Below are positions 6,512 to 12,827 of a stretch of DNA of 15,190 nt, in pieces. The stretch spans positions 1 to 15,190 of the forward strand of contig JBGAQP010000043.1 of the NCBI GenBank assembly GCA_044220635.1, given 5' to 3'. Every line of letters starts with the position of its first letter. The first letter of the stretch is position 1. Below the pieces are notes generated by a model that did not search any database, was not told the origin of the DNA, and saw nothing but the letters and a program-made list of their open reading frames with translations. The DNA comes from JBGAQP01 sp044220635 (GTDB taxonomy: Bacteria > Pseudomonadota > Gammaproteobacteria > Burkholderiales > Usitatibacteraceae). The translations under genes were made by a program, and so were the position numbers.

Positions 6512-7435
6512 CTACGCGCCGACCAGCTCGCGCACGTGGGCGGCGACGCTCCTCGAGAGGTGGAAGAGCTGGTAGCCGCCCTCGAGGCAGGAGACGATCC
6601 GGCCCCGGCAGTGCCGATCGGCCACCTCGACGAGCCGCTGGGTGATCCAGGCGTAGTCGCCTTCGACCCAGCGCAGGTTCGCCATGTCGTCGGCCTGGTG
6701 CGCGTCGAAGCCCGCGGAGATGAAGAGCAGCTGCGGCTTGAATCGCTCGAGGGCGGGGCGCCATTCGTCCTCGAAGGCGCGCCGCAGCTCCTCGCCCGTG
6801 GCGCCCGCGTGCAGGGCGACATTGGCCATGTTCGCGCCCTTCGCGGTCTGGCCGCAGAAGGGGTAGATCCCGCGCTGGAAGGTCGACACCATCAGCACGC
6901 GCGCGTCGTTCGCGAGGATGTCCTCGGAGCCGTTGCCGTGGTGCACGTCGAAATCCACGAGGGCGACCCGCTCGAGGCCGTGGGCCGCGAGCGCGTGGCG
7001 GATGCCGACGGCGACGTTGTTGAAGAAGCAGAAGCCCATCGCGGCGTCGCGCGTCGCGTGGTGCCCCGGGGGGCGCACGGCGCAGAAGGCGCGCTCGACC
7101 TCGCCCTTCACGACGATGTCCGCGGCGAGGACCGCGGCGCCCGCCGCGCGCAGCGCCGCGCGCACCGACCAGGGGTTCATGGCCGTGTCCGGGTCGAGTT
7201 GCAGGTAGCCCGAGGCGGGCGAGCTGTCGATGATCTCGCGCACGTAGTGGGGCGCGTGCGCGCGCTCGAGCTGCTCGCGGGTGGCCTCGGGCGCGTCGTA
7301 GGGCGCCATCAGCCCCATGAGGCCGGTGGCGAGCAGGTGATCCGAGATGGCGTCGAGGCGCTCCGGGCATTCGGGATGGAACTCGCCCATCTCGTGACGC
7401 CGGCAGTCGTGGTGGCTGATCCACGCGACCGTCAT
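6512..7435 (-). CDS. Histone deacetylase / acetylpolyamine amidohydrolase family deacetylase
   Basis: A 307-residue zinc-dependent deacetylase of the arginase-deacetylase fold, full length for bacterial members. All catalytic landmarks are present: RPPGHHA with the paired His125/His126, GFCFFNN (134-140), the zinc ligands Asp163 and His165 in DFDVHHGNG, Asp244 in SAGFDAH, and the transition-state Tyr288 in EGGY. Family members remove acetyl or related acyl groups from lysines, polyamines or other small amides; the substrate here is unknown. There is no signal peptide, so it should be cytoplasmic. I chose ATG 7435 because AGGAGGA lies 4 bases upstream; in-frame ATGs further up lack such a site. 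It converges on the TonB receptor with only 25 bases between stops, and is divergent from the DUF1579-like gene. Confidence 0.93.
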   Translation of the reverse strand: MTVAWISHHDCRRHEMGEFHPECPERLDAISDHLLATGLMGLMAPYDAPEATREQLERAHAPHYVREIIDSSPASGYLQLDPDTAMNPWSVRAALRAAGAAVLAADIVVKGEVERAFCAVRPPGHHATRDAAMGFCFFNNVAVGIRHALAAHGLERVALVDFDVHHGNGSEDILANDARVLMVSTFQRGIYPFCGQTAKGANMANVALHAGATGEELRRAFEDEWRPALERFKPQLLFISAGFDAHQADDMANLRWVEGDYAWITQRLVEVADRHCRGRIVSCLEGGYQLFHLSRSVAAHVRELVGA

Positions 7436-7439
7436 GTTC

Positions 7440-7446
7440 TCCTCCT
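7440..7446 (-). promoter_or_regulatory. Shine-Dalgarno deciding the start of the deacetylase
   Basis: AGGAGGA on the minus strand (TCCTCCT on plus), 4 bases from the ATG at 7435. It decides against the upstream in-frame ATGs near 7459, which would add MMGFQEEN. Confidence 0.8.
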
Positions 7447-7454
7447 GGAACCCC

Positions 7455-7477
7455 ATCATAACGGGGCGCCCCCCGTT
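7455..7477 (-). promoter_or_regulatory. Candidate -10 element and adjoining inverted repeat upstream of the deacetylase
   Basis: On the minus strand TATGAT (7460-7455) resembles a sigma70 -10 box and would give a short leader carrying the strong ribosome site. Directly upstream lies the inverted repeat AACGGGG-CGCC-CCCCGTT (7460-7477), 7-base arms, where an operator could sit. No good -35 is found at 16-18 bases; TTGACG at 7495-7490 is 29 bases away. This is tentative. Confidence 0.3.
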
Positions 7478-7576
7478 TCCTTTGAGGCTCGTCAAGGGCG
7501 CGAAGCGCGCGTGAGCGGCCTCGCGCGCGGTGAGGCCGGTCACCAACCGTAACGGACCCCGAGGAGGATCCGGACC

Positions 7577-8089
7577 ATGATCGCGCCCATGAAAAGCGCC
7601 CTCGCCCTCGCGTTCGCCGCGCTCGTCCTGCCGGCCGCGGCCCAGTCGCCCCCGAAGTACGGCTGCGACGCCCCCGAGTTCCGCCAGCTCGATTTCTGGC
7701 TGGGCGAGTGGGAGCTCGCCTACGCCGAAGGGCGCAGCCGCAACCGCATCACGAAGACCCTCGACGGCTGCGCGGTGCTCGAGGAATTCACGGGGGCTCC
7801 CGGCACGAAGCTCGACGGCCGCAGCGTCTCGACCTGGGACGCGGCGGCCAAGCGCTGGCGGCAGGTGTGGGTGGACAACACCGGCGCCTGGCTCGACTTC
7901 ACCGGCGGGCTCGAGGACGGGCGCATGGTGCTCGCGCGGCAGGCCGAGAAGGACGGCAAGCGCTTCCTGCAGCGCATGGTCTTCGACGCGGTCGCGAAGG
8001 ACTCGCTCAAGTGGCTCTGGCAACGCTCGGACGACGGCGGCCGGAGCTGGAAGACGACCTGGGAGATCGACTACCGCCGGGCGAAGTAG
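7577..8089 (+). CDS. Exported DUF1579-like protein
   Basis: A 170-residue protein. A signal peptide is clear (hydrophobic about 8-22, cleavage near AAAQ-S). The mature part begins with a Cys-containing segment (KYGCDAPEF, 27-35) and then the motif FRQLDFWLGEWEL (35-47). This motif is typical of a large group of small, mostly secreted beta-sheet proteins annotated DUF1579 or similar, whose function is unknown. Several Trp and aromatic residues follow (about 93-165), consistent with a calycin-like barrel. ATG 7577 is preferred because GAGGAGGA (7561-7568) ends 8 bases before it; the in-frame ATG at 7589 is too far away. It lies divergent to the deacetylase, with 141 bases between the starts, and 68 bases ahead of the aminopeptidase. 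I cannot assign a function. Confidence 0.8.
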   Translation: MIAPMKSALALAFAALVLPAAAQSPPKYGCDAPEFRQLDFWLGEWELAYAEGRSRNRITKTLDGCAVLEEFTGAPGTKLDGRSVSTWDAAAKRWRQVWVDNTGAWLDFTGGLEDGRMVLARQAEKDGKRFLQRMVFDAVAKDSLKWLWQRSDDGGRSWKTTWEIDYRRAK

Positions 8090-8111
8090 GCGGGAAGGGC
8101 CACCCGCCCGT

Positions 8112-8117
8112 TACAAT
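8112..8117 (+). promoter_or_regulatory. Candidate -10 box for the aminopeptidase
   Basis: TACAAT in the short gap after the DUF1579-like gene matches the sigma70 -10 consensus at five of six positions and has the typical GTTACAATGG setting. No convincing -35 lies 17 bases upstream. If real, transcription starts near 8124. The ATG at 8116, which overlaps the box, is then not the translation start, and ATG 8158 is. Confidence 0.4.
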
Positions 8118-8157
8118 GGCGCTTTCGTACCGGGTCCCGCCCGAAAAAGCGCCGCGC

Positions 8158-9522
8158 ATGACCGTCATCACCGACCGGAAGGCCTTCGGCAAGGCCGTCC
8201 CGATCCTCGCCACCGACCAGAAGCGCCTTCCGGGCCTGCTCGCGAAGCTCGCGCCGGCGCAGGCGCGCTGGGCCGAGGTCTCGGGGTTCGAGGCCGCCCC
8301 CCACACCCATCTCGCGATTCCCGGCGCGAAGGGCGAGATCGCGATGGTGATCGCGGGCGTGCGCGACGCCGGCGATCCCTGGGCGCTCGCGAGCCTGCCG
8401 CTCAAGCTGCCGCGCGGCCGCTACGCGCTCGGCAAGGGGCCGGTCGCGATCGCCCCGGAGAAGGCGGCCTTCGCCTGGGACCTCGGGGCCTACCAGTTCA
8501 CGCGCTACAGGAAGCCCCGGCGCAAGGGCGCCGACCTGCAGCTCGAGCCCTCGGCGGCGGTCTCCGGGGCGCTTCAGCTCGCCGAAGCGACGCGCCTCGT
8601 CCGCGATCTCGTGAACACGCCCGCCGAGGAGATGGGCCCGGAAGAGCTCGCCGACGTCGCCCGCGAGCAGGCCGAGCGCTTCGGAGGCGAATTCGACGAG
8701 TGGGTGGGCGAGGAGCTCCTCGCGCAGAATTTCCCGGCGATCCACGCCGTCGGGCGCGCGGCCGCGCGCGCCCCGCGCCTGCTCGAGATCCACTGGGGCA
8801 ACCCGCGCCACCCGCGCATCGCGGTCGTCGGCAAGGGCGTGTGCTTCGATTCCGGCGGCCTCGACATCAAGGGCGCCGAGGGCATGCGCCTCATGAAGAA
8901 GGACATGGGGGGCGCGGCCCACGCGATCGCGCTCGCGCGCCTGGTGATGGAGCGCCGCCTCCCGGTGCGACTGCACATGCTCGTGCCCGCCGTGGAGAAC
9001 GCGATCGCCGGCAACGCCTACCGGCCCGGGGACGTGGTGCGCACGCGCAAGGGCCTCACGGTCGAGATCGGCAACACCGACGCCGAGGGGCGGGTCGTGC
9101 TCGCCGACGCGCTCGCCTGCGCGGCCGAGCACAAGCCCCGGGCGATCTTCGATTTCGCCACGCTCACGGGCGCGGCGCGCGTCGCGCTCGGCCCGGAGCT
9201 GCCCGCGATGTACGCGAACGACGACAAGCTCGCCGCGAAGCTCCTCGCGAAGTCCGAGGCGCTCGCCGACCCCCTGTGGCGCATGCCGCTGTGGGACGGC
9301 TACCGGCGCCTCTTCGAGAGCGAGATCGCCGATTTCAACAACTCGGGGAAGTCCGGCCACGCGGGTTCCATCGTGGCCGCGCTGTTTCTCGAGAACTTCG
9401 TCCCGGAAGACATTCCCTGGGTCCACCTCGACGTCTTCGCCTGGAACGACATCTCGCGTCCCGGGCGGCCGGCGGGAGGCGAGGCGCAGGGGCTCCGGGC
9501 GGTCCTGGCCAGCATCTCGTAG
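8158..9522 (+). CDS. M17 family leucyl aminopeptidase
   Basis: A 454-residue cytosolic metallo-aminopeptidase of the M17 (PepA/PepB) family. The C-terminal catalytic domain is complete: GKGVCFDSGGLDIKG (225-239) with metal/active-site Lys226, Asp231 and Lys238, then KKDMGGAA (247-254) with Asp249, and the signature NTDAEGRVVLADAL (306-319) with Asp308, Glu310 and Arg312. The N-terminal domain (1-about 135) is shorter and more divergent than in E. coli PepA, as in the leucyl aminopeptidase family proteins common in Proteobacteria. It removes N-terminal residues from peptides in protein turnover. ATG 8158 is chosen because a -10-like TACAAT overlaps the alternative ATG 8116; there is no strong ribosome site for either, so the start is moderately certain. 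The lipoprotein gene follows after 40 bases. Confidence 0.92.
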   Translation: MTVITDRKAFGKAVPILATDQKRLPGLLAKLAPAQARWAEVSGFEAAPHTHLAIPGAKGEIAMVIAGVRDAGDPWALASLPLKLPRGRYALGKGPVAIAPEKAAFAWDLGAYQFTRYRKPRRKGADLQLEPSAAVSGALQLAEATRLVRDLVNTPAEEMGPEELADVAREQAERFGGEFDEWVGEELLAQNFPAIHAVGRAAARAPRLLEIHWGNPRHPRIAVVGKGVCFDSGGLDIKGAEGMRLMKKDMGGAAHAIALARLVMERRLPVRLHMLVPAVENAIAGNAYRPGDVVRTRKGLTVEIGNTDAEGRVVLADALACAAEHKPRAIFDFATLTGAARVALGPELPAMYANDDKLAAKLLAKSEALADPLWRMPLWDGYRRLFESEIADFNNSGKSGHAGSIVAALFLENFVPEDIPWVHLDVFAWNDISRPGRPAGGEAQGLRAVLASIS

Positions 9523-9534
9523 AAGCTGCGGCCT

Positions 9535-9552
9535 CTTTCCGGCGCCGGAAAG
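9535..9552 (+). repeat. Perfect 18-base palindrome overlapping a ribosome-binding site
   Basis: CTTTCCGGCGCCGGAAAG reads the same on both strands and lies between the aminopeptidase stop and the lipoprotein start. Its right arm runs into AAGGGAGA (9550-9557), the lipoprotein ribosome site. A hairpin would therefore partly cover that site. No T-run follows, so it is not a standard terminator. Confidence 0.55.
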
Positions 9553-9562
9553 GGAGATCCAA

Positions 9563-10411
9563 GTGCGAACGCTTCTTCTCATCGCGGCGACGCTGCTCGC
9601 GGCGGCCTGCGCGCGCGGCCTCGACCACAGGATCGACGGCTCGAGCGAAGCCGGGCTCAAGGCGAGCCTCGCCAAGGTGCGCGAGTCGGCCTCCGCCGAG
9701 GACGTGAAGGCCCTCGAGGACGCGATGCGCGCGCTCGCGGTCACGGACCTCCAGGTGGGCTTCGAGGGCGGCATCCTCGGGGCCCTCGAGAAGGTCGCGG
9801 GCAGGAGCCCCGAGAGCCTCGCGGAGACGCTCCTTGCCGAGGTCCACGGCAAGACCGGGCGGGAGATCGTCGCGGCGGCCGACAAGCGCAAGCGCGATCT
9901 CGCTTCCCGGCAGCTCGCCGAGGCCAACGCGGAGATCGCGGCCCTGCGCAAGGCGAGAACGGACAAGGAAGCGGCCAAGGACAAGCTCGCGCTCGTCGAG
10001 GTGCTCGACCCGCGCATGGCGCTCACGGGCTCGGCGGGCTCGCGCATGGCCATCCTCGACTTCAAGGTGAGGAACGGCACCGAGGAACTGCTCGCGAACC
10101 TGAGCCTCAGGGCGATCGTGACCCGCGGCGACGGGGTGGACGTGCTCACCGACGACTTCGTCTTCCGCAGCGCCACGCCGATGCTCCCGCGCGAGACCCT
10201 TCCCGTGCGGCTGCCCAACACCGCGCCGGGCAAGTGGAACTCGCCCGAGCTCGCGAAGCAGCAGGACCTCTCGCTCAAGATCCTCGTGCTGAACGCGGAC
10301 CTCGCCTCGGGCGGGCGGCTCGCGGCGAGCTTCGAGCAGAAGGAAGCCGAGCGCCTGGCGCTCCTCGAGCGGCAGAAGCCCCGCCTCGAGGCCCTCGCCG
10401 GCACGAAGTGA
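9563..10411 (+). CDS. Putative lipoprotein, DUF6694-like, with coiled coil
   Basis: A 282-residue envelope protein. The N-terminus (MRTLLLIAATLLAAAC) is a lipoprotein signal with Cys16 as the lipidation site; the -3 residue is Ala rather than Leu, slightly off consensus. The first mature segment, HRIDGSSEAGLKASLAKV (22-39), resembles the start of DUF6694-type lipoproteins. Residues 40-100 look helical, 104-143 is a charged Ala/Glu/Lys-rich probable coiled coil, 147-252 is predicted beta-rich, and 255-278 is another charged helix. The start is GTG, supported by AAGGGAGA about 5 bases upstream. The stop is only 7 bases before the AsmA-like gene, so the two are likely co-transcribed. Function is unknown; it probably sits in the inner face of the outer membrane or the periplasm. 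Confidence 0.8.
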   Translation: MRTLLLIAATLLAAACARGLDHRIDGSSEAGLKASLAKVRESASAEDVKALEDAMRALAVTDLQVGFEGGILGALEKVAGRSPESLAETLLAEVHGKTGREIVAAADKRKRDLASRQLAEANAEIAALRKARTDKEAAKDKLALVEVLDPRMALTGSAGSRMAILDFKVRNGTEELLANLSLRAIVTRGDGVDVLTDDFVFRSATPMLPRETLPVRLPNTAPGKWNSPELAKQQDLSLKILVLNADLASGGRLAASFEQKEAERLALLERQKPRLEALAGTK

Positions 10412-10418
10412 GCCGGCC

Positions 10419-11141
10419 ATGAAGAAGGTCCTCCTCGCGATCGCGCTCCTCGCGGGGCTGCTGGCCGCGCTCGCGTTCTGGGCCTGGCACTCGCTCGGCT
10501 TCCTCGCGGGATTCGCCATCGAGCAGCTCGCGCCCCGCGTCCTCGGCGTGGAGGTGCAGGTGGGGGAGGCGAGCGTCATCCCGCGCGAGGGCCTCGGGCG
10601 CCTGCGCGGCGTGACGATCGGCAATCCGCCGGGATTCTCGTCCGCGCGCGCGGCGCGCTTCGGCACCGTGCGGGTCGCGGTCGACACGCTCACGGTCCTC
10701 GATCCCGTCGTCCTCGTCCGCGAGATCGCGATCGAGTCGCCCGAGATCACGTTCGAGCGGGGCGCGGGCGGCTCGAACCTCGACGCGATCCAGAGGAACA
10801 TCCAGGGCCGGGTGAAGCAGGCCGGTGCCGCGCCGGGTCCGGCGGCGGCCATTCCCGGGGCCGAGCGCCGCTACGTGATCGAGCGCTTCGCGCTGCGCGG
10901 CGCGCGGGTGACCATGACCAATCCGGGGCTCAAGGGCCAGGGCATCACGTTCACGCTCCCCGACATCGAACTGCGCGACCTCGGCAAACGCCAGAACGGC
11001 ATCACCGCGAGCGAGGCCGCCAACATCGTGGCGACCACGCTCATCACGCGCATCGCGCAGCGCCTGCTCACCAACCTCGAGGCGCTGCGCCAGGGCGGTG
11101 CCCAGGGCGCCCTCGACGCCCTGAAGGGCCTGCTGAAATAA
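10419..11141 (+). CDS. AsmA-like single-pass membrane protein
   Basis: A 240-residue protein with one N-terminal membrane segment (about 4-33) and a periplasmic body. The body, VLGVEVQVGEASVIPREG (41-58) with RLRGVTIGNPPGF (61-73), then VRVAVDTLTVLDPVVLVREI (84-103) and IESPEITFERG (105-115), has the pattern of the N-terminal AsmA/YhdP-type repeat found in proteins of lipid transport and outer-membrane homeostasis. It is much shorter than AsmA itself (about 600 residues). A second beta segment (150-188) and a helical tail (195-239) follow. It starts 7 bases after the lipoprotein gene with no clear ribosome site, so coupling is likely. Its stop codon TAA is contained in the first palindromic repeat downstream. 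A role in envelope lipid handling is inference. Confidence 0.8.
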   Translation: MKKVLLAIALLAGLLAALAFWAWHSLGFLAGFAIEQLAPRVLGVEVQVGEASVIPREGLGRLRGVTIGNPPGFSSARAARFGTVRVAVDTLTVLDPVVLVREIAIESPEITFERGAGGSNLDAIQRNIQGRVKQAGAAPGPAAAIPGAERRYVIERFALRGARVTMTNPGLKGQGITFTLPDIELRDLGKRQNGITASEAANIVATTLITRIAQRLLTNLEALRQGGAQGALDALKGLLK

Positions 11142-11162
11142 ATGGGGACAGTCCCCATTTTC
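11140..11162. terminator. Candidate terminator hairpin, copy 1
   Basis: A 10-pair stem (AAATGGGGAC / GTCCCCATTT) with a run of T at its 3' foot (ATTTT, 11157-11161), directly at the stop of the AsmA-like gene. The stem is strong but the T-run is short. Because the palindrome is symmetric, with A at the left foot, it could also act on minus-strand transcripts. Confidence 0.5.
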
Positions 11163-11188
11163 CGTCTGTAACGCAGATTACAGAGCTT

Positions 11189-11211
11189 AAATGGGGACTG
11201 TCCCCATTTTC
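11189..11211. terminator. Candidate terminator hairpin, copy 2
   Basis: The same 10-pair stem, arms at 11189-11198 and 11200-11209, followed by TTTT (11207-11210) on the plus strand. On the minus strand the left foot TTAAA supplies TTTAA. It lies just past the stop of the barrel gene, placed to end its transcript. Confidence 0.5.
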
Positions 11212-11213
11212 CG

Positions 11214-11918
11214 TCAGAAGCGCCAGGCGAGGCCGAGCAGCCAGGTGTCGACGTCGGCCTCGCCAGTCGTGCCGGTCTCGCCGGGGGCGAAGGGGCGGCC
11301 CACGTCGACGAGGCGCTCCCATTCCAGGCGCAGGTCCGCGTTGGGCGCGATGGTCCAGGAAAGCCCGATGCCGTACTTCAGGACGTCCTCCTTCACCGAG
11401 GACGAGCGCGTCGTCCCGCCCAGCCCGTCGCTGAACCGCGTGTTGCCCGAGATCTCGGCCTGCGCGTCCACCTCGGCGCGCAGCCACCCGAGGCGGCCGA
11501 AGAGCCCGAGGCGCTCGCCGAGGGGCGCGGTCGCGACGAGGTCGAGCCCGAAGCCCGCGACGTCGCGGTTCGTGCGCACGCCCCCCGGCGTGCCGGGTCC
11601 CGTCGTGCCATCGGCCGAGAGGAAGGTCGTGGCCATGCGCGCCGAGCCGTAATCCGCGTAACCCGCCTCGAGCGCGAAATACCCGAGGAACCGGTAGCCG
11701 GCGAGCAGGCGCCACGCCGTGTCCTTCGCGTCGAAGTCCGTGGACACGGCGCTCGCGTTCGCGATCGTGGCCTCGCGGTTGGCGACGAGGGCGTCGTCGG
11801 TCCTCGACTGGCCGAAGGACAGCCCCGCGTACCAGGGCGAGGACTGCGCGGCGGCGGGAAGGGCGGCACCGAGGGCGAGGGCGAAGGCGAGTGGGGTGAC
11901 GCGCGGCGGCTTCGGCAT
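11214..11918 (-). CDS. Outer-membrane beta-barrel protein, OmpA-type eight-strand barrel
   Basis: A 234-residue exported protein. A signal peptide (about 1-25, ALPAAAQ-S) is followed by the first strand SPWYAGLSFGQSR (27-39), typical of small OmpA-like barrels. Alternating strands include AWRLLAGYRFLGYFALEAGYADYG (68-91), GFGLDLVATAPL (122-133), LFGRLGWLRAEVDA (139-152), LKYGIGLSWTI (180-190), LRLEWERLVDV (196-206) and VDTWLLGLAWRF (223-234). The last residue is Phe, the usual BAM recognition signal, so the 3' end is intact although the palindromic repeat touches the stop. There is no OmpA peptidoglycan-binding domain. On the minus strand GGAGAG (11927-11922) precedes the ATG. Its promoter would overlap that of the divergent amidohydrolase. 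Role: structural or adhesion/uptake barrel; specific function unknown. Confidence 0.87.
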   Translation of the reverse strand: MPKPPRVTPLAFALALGAALPAAAQSSPWYAGLSFGQSRTDDALVANREATIANASAVSTDFDAKDTAWRLLAGYRFLGYFALEAGYADYGSARMATTFLSADGTTGPGTPGGVRTNRDVAGFGLDLVATAPLGERLGLFGRLGWLRAEVDAQAEISGNTRFSDGLGGTTRSSSVKEDVLKYGIGLSWTIAPNADLRLEWERLVDVGRPFAPGETGTTGEADVDTWLLGLAWRF

Positions 11919-11944
11919 GGGCTCTCCGGTGCGGGGAAAGACGC

Positions 11945-11951
11945 TATTCTA
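11945..11951. promoter_or_regulatory. Overlapping divergent -10-like elements
   Basis: In the 42-base gap between divergent genes, plus-strand TATTCT (11945-11950) and minus-strand TAGAAT (11951-11946) overlap almost fully within CTATTCTAG. The minus element would leave a leader of about 20 bases with GGAGAG for the barrel gene. The plus element would start transcription only a few bases before ATG 11961, giving a nearly leaderless mRNA. No clear -35 is seen on either strand. Confidence 0.4.
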
Positions 11952-11960
11952 GTCGCCGCC

Positions 11961-12779
11961 ATGCTTCGTTTCGTGACGGTCCTCTTTCTTCTCGCCGCCG
12001 GCGCGGCCCGCGCCGCGCCCTGGGAAGGCCCCGTCTTCGACGCGCACCTGCACTACAACGACGAGGCGGTCGGGCGCTATTCCATCGGGACGCTGCACGA
12101 GCTGTTCGCGAAGAACGGCGTGAAGGCGATCCTCGCCAACAGCCGCCCGAACGACGGCACGCGCGCGCTTCACGCCGCGGCTGCGGGCGGCAAGGGCCCC
12201 CGGGTCGTGCCGTTCATCCGCGTCTACCGGGACCGCGGCGACTACGGCACCTGGTTCGCCAACCCCGACATCCACCGCATGATCGTCGAAGAGGAGAAGC
12301 GCGGCTTCTACCGGGGCGTGGGGGAGTTCCATGTCTTCGGCAAGGACGCGGCGACGAAGGTCGTGAAGGACATCGTCGACTTCGCGGTGGAGAAGAACCT
12401 CGTCCTGCACGCGCATTGCGACGAGGAGGCTCTCGAGATCCTCTTCGCCCACAACCCGCGGGCCACGATCATCTGGGCCCATACGGGCTTCTCCACGCCC
12501 CTTCCCCGCGTGGAGGAGCTGATGCGCAAGTACCCGCGCCTGCGCGGCGAGCTCTCCTATCGCGGGGACCTCCCGGGCAGCCTCTCCGCGGGCTGGAAGG
12601 CGACCTTCGAGCGCTTCCCGGAGCGCTTCCTCGTGGGCTCGGACACCTGGGTCAACGAGCGCTGGGAAAGCTACCCGCAGCTCATCGGCGGCTACCGGCG
12701 CTGGCTGGGCGAGCTGCCCGGGGCCCTCGCCGAGCGCATCGCCTGGAAGAACGGCGCGGAGCTCTTCGGGCTGGAGTAG
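11961..12779 (+). CDS. Exported metal-dependent amidohydrolase (TIM-barrel hydrolase)
   Basis: A 272-residue protein with a signal peptide (about 1-19, LLAAGAARA-A), then a compact amidohydrolase fold. Metal-site residues are in the expected order: DAHLH (27-31; His29, His31), GVGEFH (119-124; Glu122, His124), HAHCDE (150-155; His150, His152), WAHTG (172-176; His174) and VGSDTW (225-230; Asp228). This matches the amidohydrolase-2/TatD-like superfamily of hydrolases and decarboxylases; the substrate is not evident. Export to the periplasm is unusual for this group and is the main oddity. The ATG at 11961 starts the only sensible signal peptide. No ribosome site lies between the -10-like TATTCT and the ATG, which fits a leaderless message. 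The next gene starts 48 bases downstream. Confidence 0.87.
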   Translation: MLRFVTVLFLLAAGAARAAPWEGPVFDAHLHYNDEAVGRYSIGTLHELFAKNGVKAILANSRPNDGTRALHAAAAGGKGPRVVPFIRVYRDRGDYGTWFANPDIHRMIVEEEKRGFYRGVGEFHVFGKDAATKVVKDIVDFAVEKNLVLHAHCDEEALEILFAHNPRATIIWAHTGFSTPLPRVEELMRKYPRLRGELSYRGDLPGSLSAGWKATFERFPERFLVGSDTWVNERWESYPQLIGGYRRWLGELPGALAERIAWKNGAELFGLE

Positions 12780-12827
12780 CTCTTCGTGCGAAAATGGCGC
12801 CTTCTTCCCCGCGCCAGGATCCGCCGA

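Larger units (their letters stand above)
11139..11215. repeat. Paired palindromic repeat (REP/BIME-like) between convergent genes
   Basis: Two direct copies of a 28-base unit lie at 11139-11166 and 11188-11215. They differ only at the central base (A at 11150, T at 11199). Each holds a 21-base palindrome: arm AAATGGGGAC, one centre base, arm GTCCCCATTT. Each is followed by TCCGTC. Between them lies a smaller hairpin, CTGTAA (11166-11171), loop CGCAGA, TTACAG (11178-11183). The block is far richer in A+T than its surroundings. The TAA stop of the AsmA-like gene lies in copy 1, and the TGA stop of the minus-strand barrel gene overlaps the end of copy 2. It is likely a mobile-derived REP-type element that also serves as a two-way terminator. 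No transposase is in the window. Confidence 0.85.

Noticed and set aside
4053..6575. Long plus-strand frame (840 codons) overlapping the receptor in another phase.
   Set aside because: Arg-rich translation without motifs; the overlapping frame encodes an unmistakable TonB receptor.
6536..7552. Plus-strand open frame antisense to the deacetylase.
   Set aside because: The minus-strand frame carries every catalytic motif of the deacetylase family; the plus frame has none.
8116..8118. ATG as the start of the M17 aminopeptidase.
   Set aside because: It overlaps a -10-like TACAAT, and the 14 extra residues look unlike a protein start of this family.
8071..10404. Long minus-strand open frame (777 codons) antisense to the aminopeptidase and lipoprotein genes.
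   Set aside because: A shadow frame: the plus-strand genes have clear motifs, and this translation shows only Arg/Ala/Gly-rich sequence without motifs.
11139..11215. A CRISPR-like array.
   Set aside because: There are only two units, the repeat is a full palindrome, the spacer is itself a hairpin, and no cas genes are nearby.
12786..12788. GTG as the start of the WWNxAESGWG protein.
   Set aside because: It would put 14 basic residues before a complete signal peptide; ATG 12828 has a well-spaced AGGA.
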